Shown: in pieces, positions 19,232-28,905 of the stretch | Layout of the letters: each line of letters opens with the position of its first letter | How positions within the stretch are numbered: position 1 is the stretch's first letter | Source: Bordetella genomosp. 8 | GTDB taxonomy: Bacteria; Pseudomonadota; Gammaproteobacteria; Burkholderiales; Burkholderiaceae_B | Direction of reading: 5' to 3' | DNA length: 64,000 nt | Assembly (NCBI RefSeq): GCF_002119685.1 | Contig: NZ_CP021108.1 | Location: forward strand, 5,642,001 to 5,706,000 | Made by a program: the position numbers and the translations under genes | The notes under the pieces: generated by a model | What the model was told of the DNA's origin: nothing | Seen by the model: only the letters and a program-made list of their open reading frames with translations | Database searches by the model: none

Positions 19232-20254
19232 TCAGCTGGCGTACTGGACGGGAATCTGCTGGATACCGGCCAGCAACCATCCGCCCTGCGTCGGTTTGAA
19301 GAGGTTCCACACTTCTTCGAAGCGGAAGGCTTCGGCGCCGGGTTCTTCGCGCAGCATGCCGGAGAAGCGCACGCTGGCAAGATGGCCATCCGATACGGCT
19401 TCGATGCCCAGCAGCTCGGCGTTGAGCAGCACCACTTCGGTCTGGTTGGCGGCGCCCTGGCGCTCCAGCAGCTGCGGCTTGAGTTCGACGATCAGGTCGT
19501 CGGTCAGGTACTCGCGCAGGCGGTCGGTATCGCCGCTGTCCCATACGCCCTGGATGCGGACGAACTGTTCCTTGGCCTGCTTCAGGAAACCCTGCGTGTC
19601 GAAATCGCCCGGAACGAACCAGTTGCCATCCGCGTCGGCGCGCGGCACGGCGGCGGGTGCCGCGGCGACGGCCTGGGCAGCGGGCGTACCGGCGGCGCCA
19701 ACCGCGCCGGCGGCACCGGCGGCCGGCAAGGCCTGGCGCCAGGCTGGCGCCTGCGTGGCCGCGGTATCACCCTGGCGCGACATGCCGCCGTAGGCGCCCT
19801 GCATGGCCGGCCGCGGGCCGGCGCCGCGCAGGCGGCGGATGATGAACAGCACGGCGAAGGCCACCAGGCCGATCAGCAACAGGCTGGAGAGCATTTCGGC
19901 GAACGCGCCCGACAGGCCCATGTGCGACAGGAGCGCCGCCAGGCCCAGGCCGGCGGCGATGCCGGCGATCGGGCCGAGCCAGCGCGAGGCGCCGCTGCGG
20001 CTGGCCGCGCCGGCGGCGGCACCCGCCGTGGCCGCGCCCGCTGCCGGTGCCGCGGCGGACGACGCCGAATTGGCGCCGGAGGCAGGCGGCGTGGTCGCCT
20101 GGCGCTGCATGGTCACGTTGGGAGACTGGCGGCCGACGCTGGCGCCGCCGCCCGCGCGGCGGGCTTCGGCGTCGAAGGAAGCGGCAATCATGGCCGTACC
20201 GGTCACGGCGATAAGCGCCGCGGCCAGGAATCGGCGGTAAGAACAGCCTGACAT
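19232..20254 (-). CDS. Tim44-domain membrane protein
   Basis: 340 residues. N-terminal signal/anchor (FLAAALIAVTGTAMIAASFDAEA, with the conserved DAEARRAGGG of this bacterial family), a low-complexity Ala/Ser/Gly linker, two hydrophobic segments (about 92-110 and 119-140) and a C-terminal Tim44 domain from about 205 (QAKEQFVRIQGVWDSGDTDRLREYLTDD..). Tim44-like domains bind membranes or lipids. The gene lies between ubiE and ubiJ and has its own terminator downstream. A role in quinone lipid handling is tempting from context but unproven. Start ATG 20254 agrees with the signal sequence. Confidence 0.85.
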   Translation of the reverse strand: MSGCSYRRFLAAALIAVTGTAMIAASFDAEARRAGGGASVGRQSPNVTMQRQATTPPASGANSASSAAAPAAGAATAGAAAGAASRSGASRWLGPIAGIAAGLGLAALLSHMGLSGAFAEMLSSLLLIGLVAFAVLFIIRRLRGAGPRPAMQGAYGGMSRQGDTAATQAPAWRQALPAAGAAGAVGAAGTPAAQAVAAAPAAVPRADADGNWFVPGDFDTQGFLKQAKEQFVRIQGVWDSGDTDRLREYLTDDLIVELKPQLLERQGAANQTEVVLLNAELLGIEAVSDGHLASVRFSGMLREEPGAEAFRFEEVWNLFKPTQGGWLLAGIQQIPVQYAS

Positions 20255-20489
20255 GGTGTGCTCCTGTAGTGTTTATGGCGGTTTCTGCATCGCCCCGCCC
20301 ACCGCGTGGCCCGCGCTGAAGCGGGGGCCGACAAGACCGGAGGACCATCCACCAACTGCCAGCGAACCGCCCGTGCATCACCGGCGAATTCCCTGGAAAG
20401 CCTGGGGATGGGGCTTTCTTACAGAAACCTGAACAACTACAGGATATCCGACTTTTGCCTGAGTAACAAGCGAGCGGCGGCGGGGCCGG

Positions 20490-21278
20490 TCAGGCCAGGC
20501 GCACGCCCTCGTGCAACGCGACGACGCCGGCGCTCAGGTTGAAATACTGCACGCGCTCCAGGCCGGCGGTGCGCAGCATGCCCGCCAGCGTTTCCTGGTC
20601 CGGATGCATGCGTATGGATTCGGCCAGGTAGCGGTAGCTGGCTTCGTCCTTGGCGACCTTGCGGCCTAGCCACGGCAGCACATTGAACGAATACCAGTCA
20701 TAGACCGGCGCCAGCGGCTTGGCCACCCGCGAGAACTCCAGCACCAGCAGCTTGCCGCCGGGCTTGAGCACGCGCGCCATTTCAGCCAGGGCGCGGTCCT
20801 TGTGCGTCATATTTCGCAGGCCGAAGGCGACGCTGACCCGATCGAAATACGCCGAGGGAAACGGCAGGCGCTCGGCGTCGCAGACCGCCAGGGGCAGAAG
20901 CAGGCCGTCATCCGCGAGGCGGTCGCGGCCGACCCGCAGCATGGAGTCGTTGATATCGGTCAGCCACACCTGGCCTTCCGGGCCGGCGCGGCGGGCAAAG
21001 GCCCGCGCCAGATCGCCCGTGCCGCCGGCGATGTCCAGCACCTTCATGCCCGGGCGCACGGCCGCGCGACCGATGGTGAAGGCCTTCCACACGCGGTGGA
21101 GCCCCGCCGACATCAGGTCGTTCATGACGTCGTAGCGCGACGCCACGGAATGGAAGACTTCGGCGACCTTGCCCGCTTTTTCCGTTTCCTGGACTGTCTT
21201 GAAACCGAAATGGGTGGTGCCCTGCGACGAGGCGGACCCCGAGGTGGCCTCGCCCGGCGCGGAATGGGGGTTTTGCAT
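20490..21278 (-). CDS. ubiE: Ubiquinone/menaquinone C-methyltransferase
   Basis: 262 residues from ATG 21278 ([11 protein letters not shown]..); the frame is open upstream but the extra 30 residues look non-coding. UbiE signatures: [20 protein letters not shown] motif [37 protein letters not shown], and [19 protein letters not shown]. It C-methylates the demethyl-quinone ring in ubiquinone synthesis (and menaquinone where present). It is the first of the leftward ubi-related genes, divergent from phoB. Confidence 0.95.
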   Translation of the reverse strand: MQNPHSAPGEATSGSASSQGTTHFGFKTVQETEKAGKVAEVFHSVASRYDVMNDLMSAGLHRVWKAFTIGRAAVRPGMKVLDIAGGTGDLARAFARRAGPEGQVWLTDINDSMLRVGRDRLADDGLLLPLAVCDAERLPFPSAYFDRVSVAFGLRNMTHKDRALAEMARVLKPGGKLLVLEFSRVAKPLAPVYDWYSFNVLPWLGRKVAKDEASYRYLAESIRMHPDQETLAGMLRTAGLERVQYFNLSAGVVALHEGVRLA

Positions 21279-21482
21279 AGTGGATTCCCGAAACAACCAG
21301 TTATGGTAGCCGATTGGGGATCGCCGGTCGGGGCTGGCGCAATCGGCGGATGCGGCCGGCGCCGGCAAGCCGGCGGTGCCGACGGAAGGCAGGAGTCACA
21401 TACCTGAAATATTACGGCCATACTATCGCAACGTTCGCCGCCCTCCGGTCACCCCGGCCCGCCACGCTACGTCGCAATCACC

Positions 21483-22196
21483 ATGTCCAGCACCATACTT
21501 GTTGTCGAAGACGAACCCGCCATCCAGGAACTGATCGCCGTCAATCTGTCGTTCGCTGGCCACAAAGTGCTGCGGGCCTTCGACGCCGACCAGGCGCAGA
21601 CGCTGATACGCGCGGAATTGCCCGACCTGATCCTGCTGGACTGGATGCTGCCCGGGACCTCCGGCCTGTCGCTGGCGCGCAAGCTGCGCGCGGAGGAGCG
21701 CACCCGCACGGTGCCCGTCATCATGCTGACGGCCAAGGGTTCGGAGCAGGACAAGGTGGACGGCCTGGAAGCGGGTGCGGACGACTACATCACCAAGCCC
21801 TTTTCGCCGAAAGAGCTGATGGCGCGCATCAAGGCCGTGCTGCGGCGGCGCGCGCCGCAGCTGACGGACGACGTCATCGACGTGGCGGGCCTGAAGCTGG
21901 ACCCCGTCACGCATCGCCTGAACGGCGCCGGCCATCCCCTGCAGATCGGCCCGACCGAGTTCCGCCTGCTGCATTTCTTCATGACGCATCCCGAGCGCGT
22001 ATTTTCCCGGTCGCAGCTGCTGGACCAGGTGTGGGGCGACCACGTCTTCGTGGAAGAGCGCACCGTCGACGTCCATATCCGTCGCCTGCGCAAGGCGCTG
22101 GAGCCCACCGGCCACGACATGCATGTGGAAACCGTGCGCGGCAGCGGCTACCGCTTTACAGCGCAGCTGCCGGCCGGTAAAACCACCGCACAATGA
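21483..22196 (+). CDS. phoB: Phosphate regulon response regulator
   Basis: 237 residues. Receiver domain with acidic pocket Glu9/Asp10, phosphoacceptor Asp53 ([10 protein letters not shown]) and a conserved Lys in [10 protein letters not shown], then an OmpR-type winged helix (about 130-228) with [21 protein letters not shown] and [14 protein letters not shown]. The LPGTSG and [17 protein letters not shown] segments are PhoB-specific in style. The 4-bp overlap with phoR makes an obligate pair. I could not find a convincing Pho box in the 204 bp upstream. Confidence 0.94.
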   Translation: MSSTILVVEDEPAIQELIAVNLSFAGHKVLRAFDADQAQTLIRAELPDLILLDWMLPGTSGLSLARKLRAEERTRTVPVIMLTAKGSEQDKVDGLEAGADDYITKPFSPKELMARIKAVLRRRAPQLTDDVIDVAGLKLDPVTHRLNGAGHPLQIGPTEFRLLHFFMTHPERVFSRSQLLDQVWGDHVFVEERTVDVHIRRLRKALEPTGHDMHVETVRGSGYRFTAQLPAGKTTAQ

Positions 22197-23497
22197 TTTT
22201 GTTGCGCACGATATTGGTGATCGCCGCCTGGGCGATCCTGGCGGTACTGGCCCAATGGCTGTTGGGCAATCCCTTGGGCTGGGCGTTGATGTGCGCCGGG
22301 CTGGCGGTCACGCTGCTGGCCCGCAGCGCGCGCCTGCAGCGCGTATCGCTGTGGGCGCGCAACCCCGAATCGGCGCCGCCCGCCGCCGTCGGCCCCTGGG
22401 ACGACATCCTGGCCCCCCTGTACCGCTACCTGCGCGGCCAGGCGCGCCAGTTGATGGAAAGCCGTGACGCCATGCAGGGCATGCTCGCGGCGGCCCAGGC
22501 GCTGCCCGATGGCGCCGTCACGCTGAACCAGGACCTGCAGATCGACTGGTGCAACCGCGTGGCGCGCCAGCACCTGGGCCTGCGGCTGCCGGCCGATCGC
22601 GGCAGCAACCTGCTGAATCTGGTGCGCGCGCCCGAGTTCATCGAATACAGCCGCCAGGATGACTGGCCCGAGCCCATCCTGGTACGCATGGCCGTCGGCA
22701 GCCAGGAACGCCTGCTGATGATGCAGCTGACCGCCTACGCGCGCGACCAGCGCCTGCTGATCACCCGCGACGTCACGCAGATCGAAAAGCTGGAGACCAC
22801 GCGGCGCGACTTCGTCGCCAACGTATCGCACGAACTGCGCACGCCGCTGACGGTACTGGCGGGGTTCCTGGAAACCATGCGCGAGATGCCGGACGAGGCC
22901 CTGAGCCGCGACCAGCGCGAGCAATACCTGACGATGATGCACGAGCAGGCGCAGCGCATGCAGGCCATCGTCGCAGACCTGCTCACGCTGTCGACGCTGG
23001 AATCCTCGCCCAACGCCGAACCGCACCGCGTGCGCATGGCGACACTGCTGCAGACGGCACGCCAGCAGACCGAGGCGCTGTCGGCGGGACGCCATGCGCT
23101 GACCTGGCAGCTGGACGAAGGCGTGGATCTGCTGGGCGCCGAAAGCGAGCTGTCTTCGGCCATCTCCAATCTGCTGACCAACGCGGTGCGGTATACGCCG
23201 GAGGCCGGCACGATCACCGTGCGCTGGGAACGCCTGCCGGAAGGCGGCGCGCGCTACAGCGTGCAGGACACCGGCATCGGCATCGCCGCGCGCCACATTC
23301 CACGGCTGACCGAGCGGTTCTACCGCGTGGATCGCGGCCGTTCGCGCGCGGTGGGGGGCACCGGCCTGGGCCTGGCGATCACCAAGCACATCGCCATGCG
23401 CCACGATGCCGAACTGAGCATCGCCAGCGAAGTCGGCAAGGGCAGCACGTTTTCGCTGATCTTCCCTGCGGACCGGGTGGTCGACAGCGACGGCTGA
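22193..23497 (+). CDS. phoR: Phosphate regulon sensor histidine kinase
   Basis: 434 residues, starting in the ATGA overlap with phoB. Two N-terminal transmembrane helices (about 3-20 and 24-42) without a sizeable periplasmic domain are typical of PhoR. A PAS-like region follows (about 90-190), then the dimerisation/phosphoacceptor domain with His213 ([13 protein letters not shown]) and the ATPase domain (N box [33 protein letters not shown]). With PhoB it controls the phosphate-starvation response. pst/phoU genes are not in the window. Confidence 0.93.
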   Translation: MILLRTILVIAAWAILAVLAQWLLGNPLGWALMCAGLAVTLLARSARLQRVSLWARNPESAPPAAVGPWDDILAPLYRYLRGQARQLMESRDAMQGMLAAAQALPDGAVTLNQDLQIDWCNRVARQHLGLRLPADRGSNLLNLVRAPEFIEYSRQDDWPEPILVRMAVGSQERLLMMQLTAYARDQRLLITRDVTQIEKLETTRRDFVANVSHELRTPLTVLAGFLETMREMPDEALSRDQREQYLTMMHEQAQRMQAIVADLLTLSTLESSPNAEPHRVRMATLLQTARQQTEALSAGRHALTWQLDEGVDLLGAESELSSAISNLLTNAVRYTPEAGTITVRWERLPEGGARYSVQDTGIGIAARHIPRLTERFYRVDRGRSRAVGGTGLGLAITKHIAMRHDAELSIASEVGKGSTFSLIFPADRVVDSDG

Positions 23498-23538
23498 GCG
23501 CCAAAGCCCGATTCGCGGATTCGCCGATTCGCCCTCAT

Positions 23539-23557
23539 GCGGGTGGGGTTTACCCGC
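23539..23557. repeat. Small hairpin between phoR and serA
   Basis: gcgggt (23539-23544) and acccgc (23552-23557) pair around a 7-nt loop. A short direct repeat of gattcgc-like units (about 23511-23532) lies just before it. No T-tract is present, so only a weak end signal for phoR is possible. Confidence 0.3.
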
Positions 23558-23683
23558 AGGCCGGCGCCGCACCCTGGCATGATGGTTGCGAGATTTCCAC
23601 CCTAGCCCACGGGATCGCACGGCCGTCCGGCCGCGCAGGCCTGGACCGGGCACATCGAGCCACTCAAGCAGGGAGCTTGCAGC

Positions 23684-24883
23684 ATGACGCGTATCGTCCT
23701 GTTCGAAAATATCCATCCCAGCGGCGTCGCGGTTTTCCGCGATGCGGGCTACACCGATATACAGACGTACGCGTCGTCCCTGCCGCCGGCCGAACTGCGG
23801 GCCGCGCTGGAAGGCGCCGAAGTGGTGGGCATTCGCTCCCGCACGCATCTGGAAGCCGGCCTTTTCGAGCAGCTGCGCGACCTGCGGGTGGTAGGCTGCT
23901 TCTGCATCGGCACCAACCAGGTGGACACGGAAAGCGCCATGAACCACGGCATACCCGTGTTCAACGCGCCGTTTTCCAATACGCGTTCGGTGGCCGAACT
24001 GGTGCTGGCCGAAGCGATCATGCTGCTGCGCCGGATCCCTGAAAAGAACGCCCGCGTGCACCAGGGCCATTGGGACAAGACGGCATCCGGCGCCTTCGAG
24101 GCGCGCGGCAAGACGCTGGGCGTGATCGGCTACGGCAACATCGGCTCGCAGGTGGGCACGCTGGCCGAAAGCGTCGGCATGCGCGTCGTCTATTACGACG
24201 TGGAAGCCAAGCTGCCGCTGGGCAATGCGCACGCGGTCACCACGCTGGGCGAATTGCTCGCGCAGAGCGACGTGGTCACGCTGCATGTCCCGGGCGGCCG
24301 CAGTACGGAGAACATCATGAATGCCGAGACGCTGTCGCAGATGAAGCGCGGCGCGATCCTGATCAACGCGTCGCGCGGGACGGTGGTGGACATCGACGCG
24401 CTACATGGCGCGCTGGCCTCGCAACACCTGGCCGGCGCCGCGCTGGACGTATTCCCGGTGGAGCCCAAGAGCGTGGACGAGCCGCTGGCCAATCCGCTGA
24501 TCGGCCTGCCCAACGTGATCCTGACCCCGCACATCGCCGGCAGCACGCAGGAATCCCAGGAAAACATCGGCCGCGAAGTGGCGGAAAAACTGGTGCGCTA
24601 CCTGCAGGCCGGCACGACGAAGTGGGCAGTGAATTTCCCGGAACTGCCCTTCACCGAACGGACCGGCAGCGCGCGCATCCTGCACATCCATCGCAACGTG
24701 CCCGGCGCGCTCGGCACGCTGGACAACCTGCTGGCGCAGCATGGGCTGAACATCGTCAGCCAGAACCTGCAGACCCGCGGCGATATCGGCTATGTGGTGA
24801 CGGACGTGGACGGCGTCGTCAGCGACGACATCATGCAAACCCTGTGCGGCCATCCGGTGACGATACGCTGCCAGCGCATCTAG
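23684..24883 (+). CDS. serA: D-3-phosphoglycerate dehydrogenase (ACT-domain form)
   Basis: 399 residues. First enzyme of serine synthesis, oxidising 3-phosphoglycerate with NAD. Substrate domain (IRSRTHLEAGLF), nucleotide domain with GVIGYGNIGSQVG, catalytic Arg in INASRGTVVDIDAL, Glu in DVFPVEP and His283 in TPHIAGSTQES. The C-terminal ACT domain (about 325-399, LHIHRNVPGALGTLDNLLAQHGLNI) gives serine feedback control as in the E. coli type. The start ATG 23684 has gggag upstream. It overlaps the convergent LysR gene by 4 bp. Confidence 0.95.
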   Translation: MTRIVLFENIHPSGVAVFRDAGYTDIQTYASSLPPAELRAALEGAEVVGIRSRTHLEAGLFEQLRDLRVVGCFCIGTNQVDTESAMNHGIPVFNAPFSNTRSVAELVLAEAIMLLRRIPEKNARVHQGHWDKTASGAFEARGKTLGVIGYGNIGSQVGTLAESVGMRVVYYDVEAKLPLGNAHAVTTLGELLAQSDVVTLHVPGGRSTENIMNAETLSQMKRGAILINASRGTVVDIDALHGALASQHLAGAALDVFPVEPKSVDEPLANPLIGLPNVILTPHIAGSTQESQENIGREVAEKLVRYLQAGTTKWAVNFPELPFTERTGSARILHIHRNVPGALGTLDNLLAQHGLNIVSQNLQTRGDIGYVVTDVDGVVSDDIMQTLCGHPVTIRCQRI

Positions 24884-25743
24884 CCGGGCAAGGCTGCCTT
24901 CAGGCAGGCCACCATGCGGGCGGCGACGCCGTTCGCATCGGCGGAACGGCGGATGACGATACCGATCTCCCGGTCGAAGCCCGCCGCGCCAAGGTCCAGC
25001 AGCCGCAAGCCGCTGGCGTCCAGCTGGCGCGTGCGCGGCATCACGGCCACGCCCAGGCCGGCGCGGACCAGGTTCGCGATAGCGTCGATCTCGTCCAGCT
25101 CCACGGCTTCATGCACCGTCAGGCGATGGCGCCGCAGAAAGGCATCGACCAGCCGGCCGCCGAAGGACGTCCGGTCATAGCGGATGAAAGGATGCCCGGC
25201 CAGGGCCTCGCGCCATGAGACGGCCGGCAGCGAGTCCGGCACCGCCAGCACCATGGGTTCGCTCATCAGGGGGTGCCACGCCAGCTCGTGCGGCAGGTTG
25301 AAGGGCGGGCGGATCAACACCGCCAGGTCGACTTCCGCGGCATCCACCTGTCCCAGCAGGGACAGCGACACCCCGGGCACGATGCGCACGCTGACGTCGG
25401 GGAAGTCGGCGCGGAACAGCTCCAGTGCACGCACCAGCAGGTCCTGCTGTACCGAGGCGATGGCCGCCACCCGCAGGGACCCTGTGACGTGGCCGCCGCC
25501 CGCCTGCGCCACCATGCGATTCACCAGGCCCAGTATTTCCTCCGCCTGGGCCAGCATTTCGCGCCCGGCATCGTTCAGCTGGGCCGACCGCGCGGTGCGG
25601 TCGAACAGCGACACGCCCAGGAATTCCTCGAGCCGGCGGATCTGCGCGCTGACAGCCGACTGTGTCAGGCCCAGCTTGCGCCCCGCGCCGGTGAAGGTGC
25701 CGTCGCGAGCCACGGTAACGAAGGTCTGGAATTCAGTAAGCAT
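24880..25743 (-). CDS. LysR-family transcriptional regulator (divergent from pxp genes)
   Basis: 287 residues from ATG 25743; a TTG two codons earlier is the alternative. N-terminal LysR helix-turn-helix (FVTVARDGTFTGAGRKLGLTQ then SAVSAQIRRLEEFLG) and a periplasmic-binding-like effector domain (about 90-287). It is divergent from the VOC/pxpBCA operon across a 129-bp AT-rich gap, the standard layout for a LysR gene controlling its neighbour. A role in oxoproline or linked amino acid use is therefore inferred; the effector is unknown. Its stop overlaps serA by 4 bp tail to tail. Confidence 0.87.
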   Translation of the reverse strand: MLTEFQTFVTVARDGTFTGAGRKLGLTQSAVSAQIRRLEEFLGVSLFDRTARSAQLNDAGREMLAQAEEILGLVNRMVAQAGGGHVTGSLRVAAIASVQQDLLVRALELFRADFPDVSVRIVPGVSLSLLGQVDAAEVDLAVLIRPPFNLPHELAWHPLMSEPMVLAVPDSLPAVSWREALAGHPFIRYDRTSFGGRLVDAFLRRHRLTVHEAVELDEIDAIANLVRAGLGVAVMPRTRQLDASGLRLLDLGAAGFDREIGIVIRRSADANGVAARMVACLKAALPG

Positions 25744-25872
25744 GATCAATCAGCAGGGCGCGCCCGCCGGCATTTATAAAATTGATGCTAAGTCCCAAAA
25801 AATATCGTTTTTCAATCAAAAAAACAATTCATACACTAGCGTTTTCGTTTTTCGATTCCTGGAGTGATCCGT
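25744..25872. promoter_or_regulatory. AT-rich divergent promoter region between LysR gene and VOC/pxp operon
   Basis: The central part (about 25774-25860) is strikingly AT-rich in a GC-rich chromosome, with runs such as atttataaaattgat and several A/T tracts. It contains interrupted dyads of the T-N11-A kind expected for LysR binding. The exact operator cannot be fixed by eye. ggag at 25861-25864 region serves the downstream ATG 25873. Confidence 0.55.
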
Positions 25873-26304
25873 ATGAGTGCCCAAGCCGCCATGCCCCCTT
25901 TCCATCTGGCTTTCCCAGTTCGGGACATCGCCGAAGCGCGCCGCTTCTATGGCGAGCTGCTGGGCTGTCCGGAAGGGCGCAGCGCGCCGGAATGGGTGGA
26001 CTTCAACTTCTACGGCCACCAGATCGTCGCCCACCTGGCGCCGGACGAGTGCGGCCACAAGCAGACCAGCCCTGTGGATGACCACGACGTGCCGGTGCGC
26101 CACTTCGGCGCCGTGCTGTCCATGGAGCAATGGCAAGCCATGGCGGACAAGCTGACCGCGGCCGGAACCAAGTTCGTGATCGAGCCCTATATCCGTTTCA
26201 AGGGCGAAGTCGGCGAACAGGCCACCATGTTCTTCATGGACCCGTCGGGCAATGCGCTGGAGTTCAAGGCCTTCAAGAACATGGATTCCCTGTTCGCCAA
26301 GTAA
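25873..26304 (+). CDS. VOC (glyoxalase/dioxygenase superfamily) protein
   Basis: 143 residues from ATG 25873, with ctggag 8 nt upstream; a GTG three codons earlier (25864) lacks spacing. Two beta-alpha-beta-beta-beta modules are seen: FHLAFPVRDIAEARRFYGELLGC (His11 as likely first metal ligand) and the second half ending MFFMDPSGNALEFKAF with Glu as ligand. This type is annotated as glyoxalase or dioxygenase-like, but the chemistry is not defined. It leads the operon containing pxpB, pxpC and pxpA, so it may act on a related cyclic amide or oxo-acid, or serve detoxification. Confidence 0.8.
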   Translation: MSAQAAMPPFHLAFPVRDIAEARRFYGELLGCPEGRSAPEWVDFNFYGHQIVAHLAPDECGHKQTSPVDDHDVPVRHFGAVLSMEQWQAMADKLTAAGTKFVIEPYIRFKGEVGEQATMFFMDPSGNALEFKAFKNMDSLFAK

Positions 26305-26317
26305 GGCGCGTCGGCAC

Positions 26318-27028
26318 GTGGACGCAGCGACCGATCGCCCGGCGCCCTGGCGCATCCATGCGCAGGGCGATCGCTGCCTGTTGATCGTCCTGGGCGACGC
26401 CATCGAGGCGTCGACAGGACGCCGCTGCCTGGCCGTGGCGCGGCTGCTGCGCGATGCCACCTTGCCAGGCGTCACCGACGTCGTACCGTCCTTCGCGGCC
26501 GTGGCGGTGCACTATGCGCCGCCCGGCCCCACCTTCAGCTCGCTGGCCGCGTCGATCGAGCAATTGCTCTCGCACGGCATTCCGGAAGACGACAGCGCCG
26601 CACGCGACGTCGATATCCCCGTCTGCTACGGCGGCGAACATGGCCCCGACCTGCAGGATGTCGCGCGCGCCGCCGGGATGACGCCGGAAAAGGTCGTCGC
26701 CCTGCATACGCGCCCGGGCAGCATGGTGTTCATGCTGGGCTTCGCGCCCGGCCATCCGTACATCGGCGTTCACGACGCCCGGCTCGACCTGCCCCGCCGC
26801 GCATCGCCGCGCACCGCCGTGCCGCAAGGATCGGTGGCCATCGCGAACCGGCAGACCGTCATCTACCCCAGCCGGCTGCCCGGCGGCTGGAACGTCATCG
26901 GCGCCACCCCCTTGAAGCTGTTCGATCCGGCGCGCGAGCCCGCGTCGCTGTTGCAACCGGGCGATCGCGTCCGTTTCGTGCCCATCGACGCCGCCACTTT
27001 CGCGCGCATGCAGGCGGAGCAACCATGA
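26318..27028 (+). CDS. pxpB: 5-oxoprolinase subunit PxpB (KipI family)
   Basis: 236 residues from GTG 26318, preceded by aagg; the reading frame is open upstream but overlaps the VOC gene. KipI-type motifs: GDAIEASTGRRCLAVARLL, VHYAPP, DIPVCYGGEHGPDL, MLGFAPGHPYIGVHDARLDLPR-like segment, and GSVAIANRQTVIYP. With PxpC and PxpA it forms the ATP-dependent prokaryotic 5-oxoprolinase that opens pyroglutamate to glutamate. The order pxpB-pxpC-pxpA with short gaps is the canonical cluster. Confidence 0.9.
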   Translation: MDAATDRPAPWRIHAQGDRCLLIVLGDAIEASTGRRCLAVARLLRDATLPGVTDVVPSFAAVAVHYAPPGPTFSSLAASIEQLLSHGIPEDDSAARDVDIPVCYGGEHGPDLQDVARAAGMTPEKVVALHTRPGSMVFMLGFAPGHPYIGVHDARLDLPRRASPRTAVPQGSVAIANRQTVIYPSRLPGGWNVIGATPLKLFDPAREPASLLQPGDRVRFVPIDAATFARMQAEQP

Positions 27029-27053
27029 CCCCGCCGCGACGGGAGCGCAGGCC

Positions 27054-28103
27054 GTGACCGTGTCCGTACTGAAACCGGGCCTGCTGTCCTCTTTCCAGGA
27101 CCTGGGGCGCCTAGGCTACCAGCATCAAGGGATCCCGGCGGCGGGCGCCATGGACCCGCGCGCCCATCGGCTGGCCAGCCTGCTGGCCGGCAACGACCCG
27201 GCGCGCACGGCCTCTCTGGAAATCACCTTGCGCGGGCCGACGCTGCGCTTCGACCGCGCCGCCTGCTTCGCGCTGGGCGGCGCGTCGCTGGGTGCGGCGT
27301 TGAACGGCAAGCCCCTGCCGACGAACCGGCCCCTGCTCGCCCGCGCCGGCGATATCCTGGCCTTCGAAACCAGGGTCGATACAAGCGCCGGCGACGCGCT
27401 GCCGGCGGGCGCCTCGCCGGGCCTGCGCGCTTACCTGGCAGTCCATGGCGGCTTCGACCTGCCGCGCGTCATGGGCAGCGAAAGCACCTATCTGCGCAGC
27501 GGTTTCGGCGGCTATCAGGGCCGCGCGCTGGCCAAGGGCGATACGGTCGCGCTGCGCGCATGCCTGGAGACCGAGCGCCTGGACGAGCTGGAAGACGCGC
27601 TGTGGGACACCCGCGTGTACCTGCCGTCGACGCTGGCCGCGCAATCCCGCGGCAGCGTGCGGGCGATGCCGGGACGGCAATGGGCGGACTTCACCGCCGC
27701 CGCGCGCGATGCCTTCGCCGGCGATGCCTTCCTGGTGACGCCGCAATCCGAGCGCATGGGATACCGGCTCAGCGGCCCTGCCCTGGCCATGGCGGCGCCG
27801 CGCCAGATGCTGTCGGAAGCCACCTGTTTCGGCACCGTGCAGGTGCCCGCCGACGGCGCGCCCATCGTACTGATGGCGGACCGCCAGACCACCGGCGGCT
27901 ACCCGAAGATCGCCCAGGTCGCCAGCATCGATCTCCCGCTCTTGGCACAGACGGCCCCGGGTAGCACCATACGGTTTGCAATGATCACCCTGGAGGACGC
28001 GCAGCGGCTGGACGGCGAGCGGGAAACCGCCTTCGATCGCCTGGCCATGGCGCTGGCGCCTCTGCGCGCGCTGTACGCGCGCCACACAGCCGAATTGAAC
28101 TGA
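27054..28103 (+). CDS. pxpC: 5-oxoprolinase subunit PxpC (KipA / biotin-dependent carboxyltransferase-like)
   Basis: 349 residues, starting at GTG 27054 with gggag upstream. Family motifs: KPGLLSSFQDLGRLGYQHQGI, AGAMDPRAHRLASLLAGND, GGFDLPRVMGSESTYLRSGFGG, QSERMGYRLSGP, and the C-terminal MADRQTTGGYPKIAQV. It forms the catalytic core with PxpB. Full length and in frame, 25 bp after pxpB and 12 bp before pxpA. Confidence 0.9.
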   Translation: MTVSVLKPGLLSSFQDLGRLGYQHQGIPAAGAMDPRAHRLASLLAGNDPARTASLEITLRGPTLRFDRAACFALGGASLGAALNGKPLPTNRPLLARAGDILAFETRVDTSAGDALPAGASPGLRAYLAVHGGFDLPRVMGSESTYLRSGFGGYQGRALAKGDTVALRACLETERLDELEDALWDTRVYLPSTLAAQSRGSVRAMPGRQWADFTAAARDAFAGDAFLVTPQSERMGYRLSGPALAMAAPRQMLSEATCFGTVQVPADGAPIVLMADRQTTGGYPKIAQVASIDLPLLAQTAPGSTIRFAMITLEDAQRLDGERETAFDRLAMALAPLRALYARHTAELN

Positions 28104-28115
28104 CGGAGCATGGCC

Positions 28116-28895
28116 ATGGGTTTATCCATCGATCTGAACTGCGACATGGGCGAGAGCTATGGCGCCTGGAAAATGGGCAATGACGAAGACGTGCTGGAGT
28201 ACGTGTCGTCGGCCAATATCGCCTGTGGCTTCCACGGTGGCGACCCGGGCACCATGCGACGCACGGTGGCGGCCGCGCTGGCGCGCGGCGTGGCGCTGGG
28301 CGCCCACCCCAGCCTGCCCGACCTGGCCGGCTTCGGACGCCGCGTCATGCAGGTCAGCCCGGCCGAGGCCTACGACTTCATGGTCTACCAGATCGGCGCG
28401 CTGGCCGGCGTGGCGGCGTCCCAAGGCGCGCGGCTGCACCATGTGAAGGTGCATGGGGCGCTGTACAACATGGCGGCCAAGGATCGCGCGCTGTCCGATG
28501 CCCTGTGCCGCGCGATGCGCGACGTCGACGCGAACCTGGTCCTGTATGGCCTGGCCGGCAGCGAACACATCCGCGCGGCCGAAGCGCTGGGCGTGCCGGT
28601 GGCGCAGGAGGTCTTCGCCGACCGCTCCTACCAGGACGACGGTTCGCTGACGCCGCGCAGCCATTCCGGAGCCATGATCACCGACGTCGACAAGGCCATC
28701 GAGCAAGTACTGCGCATGGTGCAGGAAGGCAAGGTGCGCTCCGTCAGCGGCAAGGACGTGCCGGTACGCGCGGATACGCTGTGCATACACGGCGACCAGC
28801 CGAACGCGGTGGTATTCGCCAGCGGCATCCGCCGGGCGCTCGAAACAGCCGGCATCACCGTGAAGACGGTGCCCGCGCCGCGCGCGGCCGCCTAG
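28116..28895 (+). CDS. pxpA: 5-oxoprolinase subunit PxpA (LamB/YcsF family)
   Basis: 259 residues. I chose ATG 28116 over 28110 because ggag lies 7 nt before the former but only 1 nt before the latter. LamB/YcsF hallmarks: DLNCDMGESYGAW, SSANIACGFHGGDPGTM, GAHPSLPDLAGFGRR, HVKVHGALYNMA, FADRSYQDDGSLTPRSHSGA, and CIHGDQPNAV. It completes the PxpABC oxoprolinase, acting in the cytoplasm on pyroglutamate. The gene is convergent with a GntR gene 31 bp away. Confidence 0.92.
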   Translation: MGLSIDLNCDMGESYGAWKMGNDEDVLEYVSSANIACGFHGGDPGTMRRTVAAALARGVALGAHPSLPDLAGFGRRVMQVSPAEAYDFMVYQIGALAGVAASQGARLHHVKVHGALYNMAAKDRALSDALCRAMRDVDANLVLYGLAGSEHIRAAEALGVPVAQEVFADRSYQDDGSLTPRSHSGAMITDVDKAIEQVLRMVQEGKVRSVSGKDVPVRADTLCIHGDQPNAVVFASGIRRALETAGITVKTVPAPRAAA

Positions 28896-28905
28896 GCATC
28901 GGCCC

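Noticed and set aside
21279..21482. Pho box upstream of phoB
   Set aside because: No pair of 7-bp direct repeats of the CTGTCAT type at 11-bp period could be recognised.
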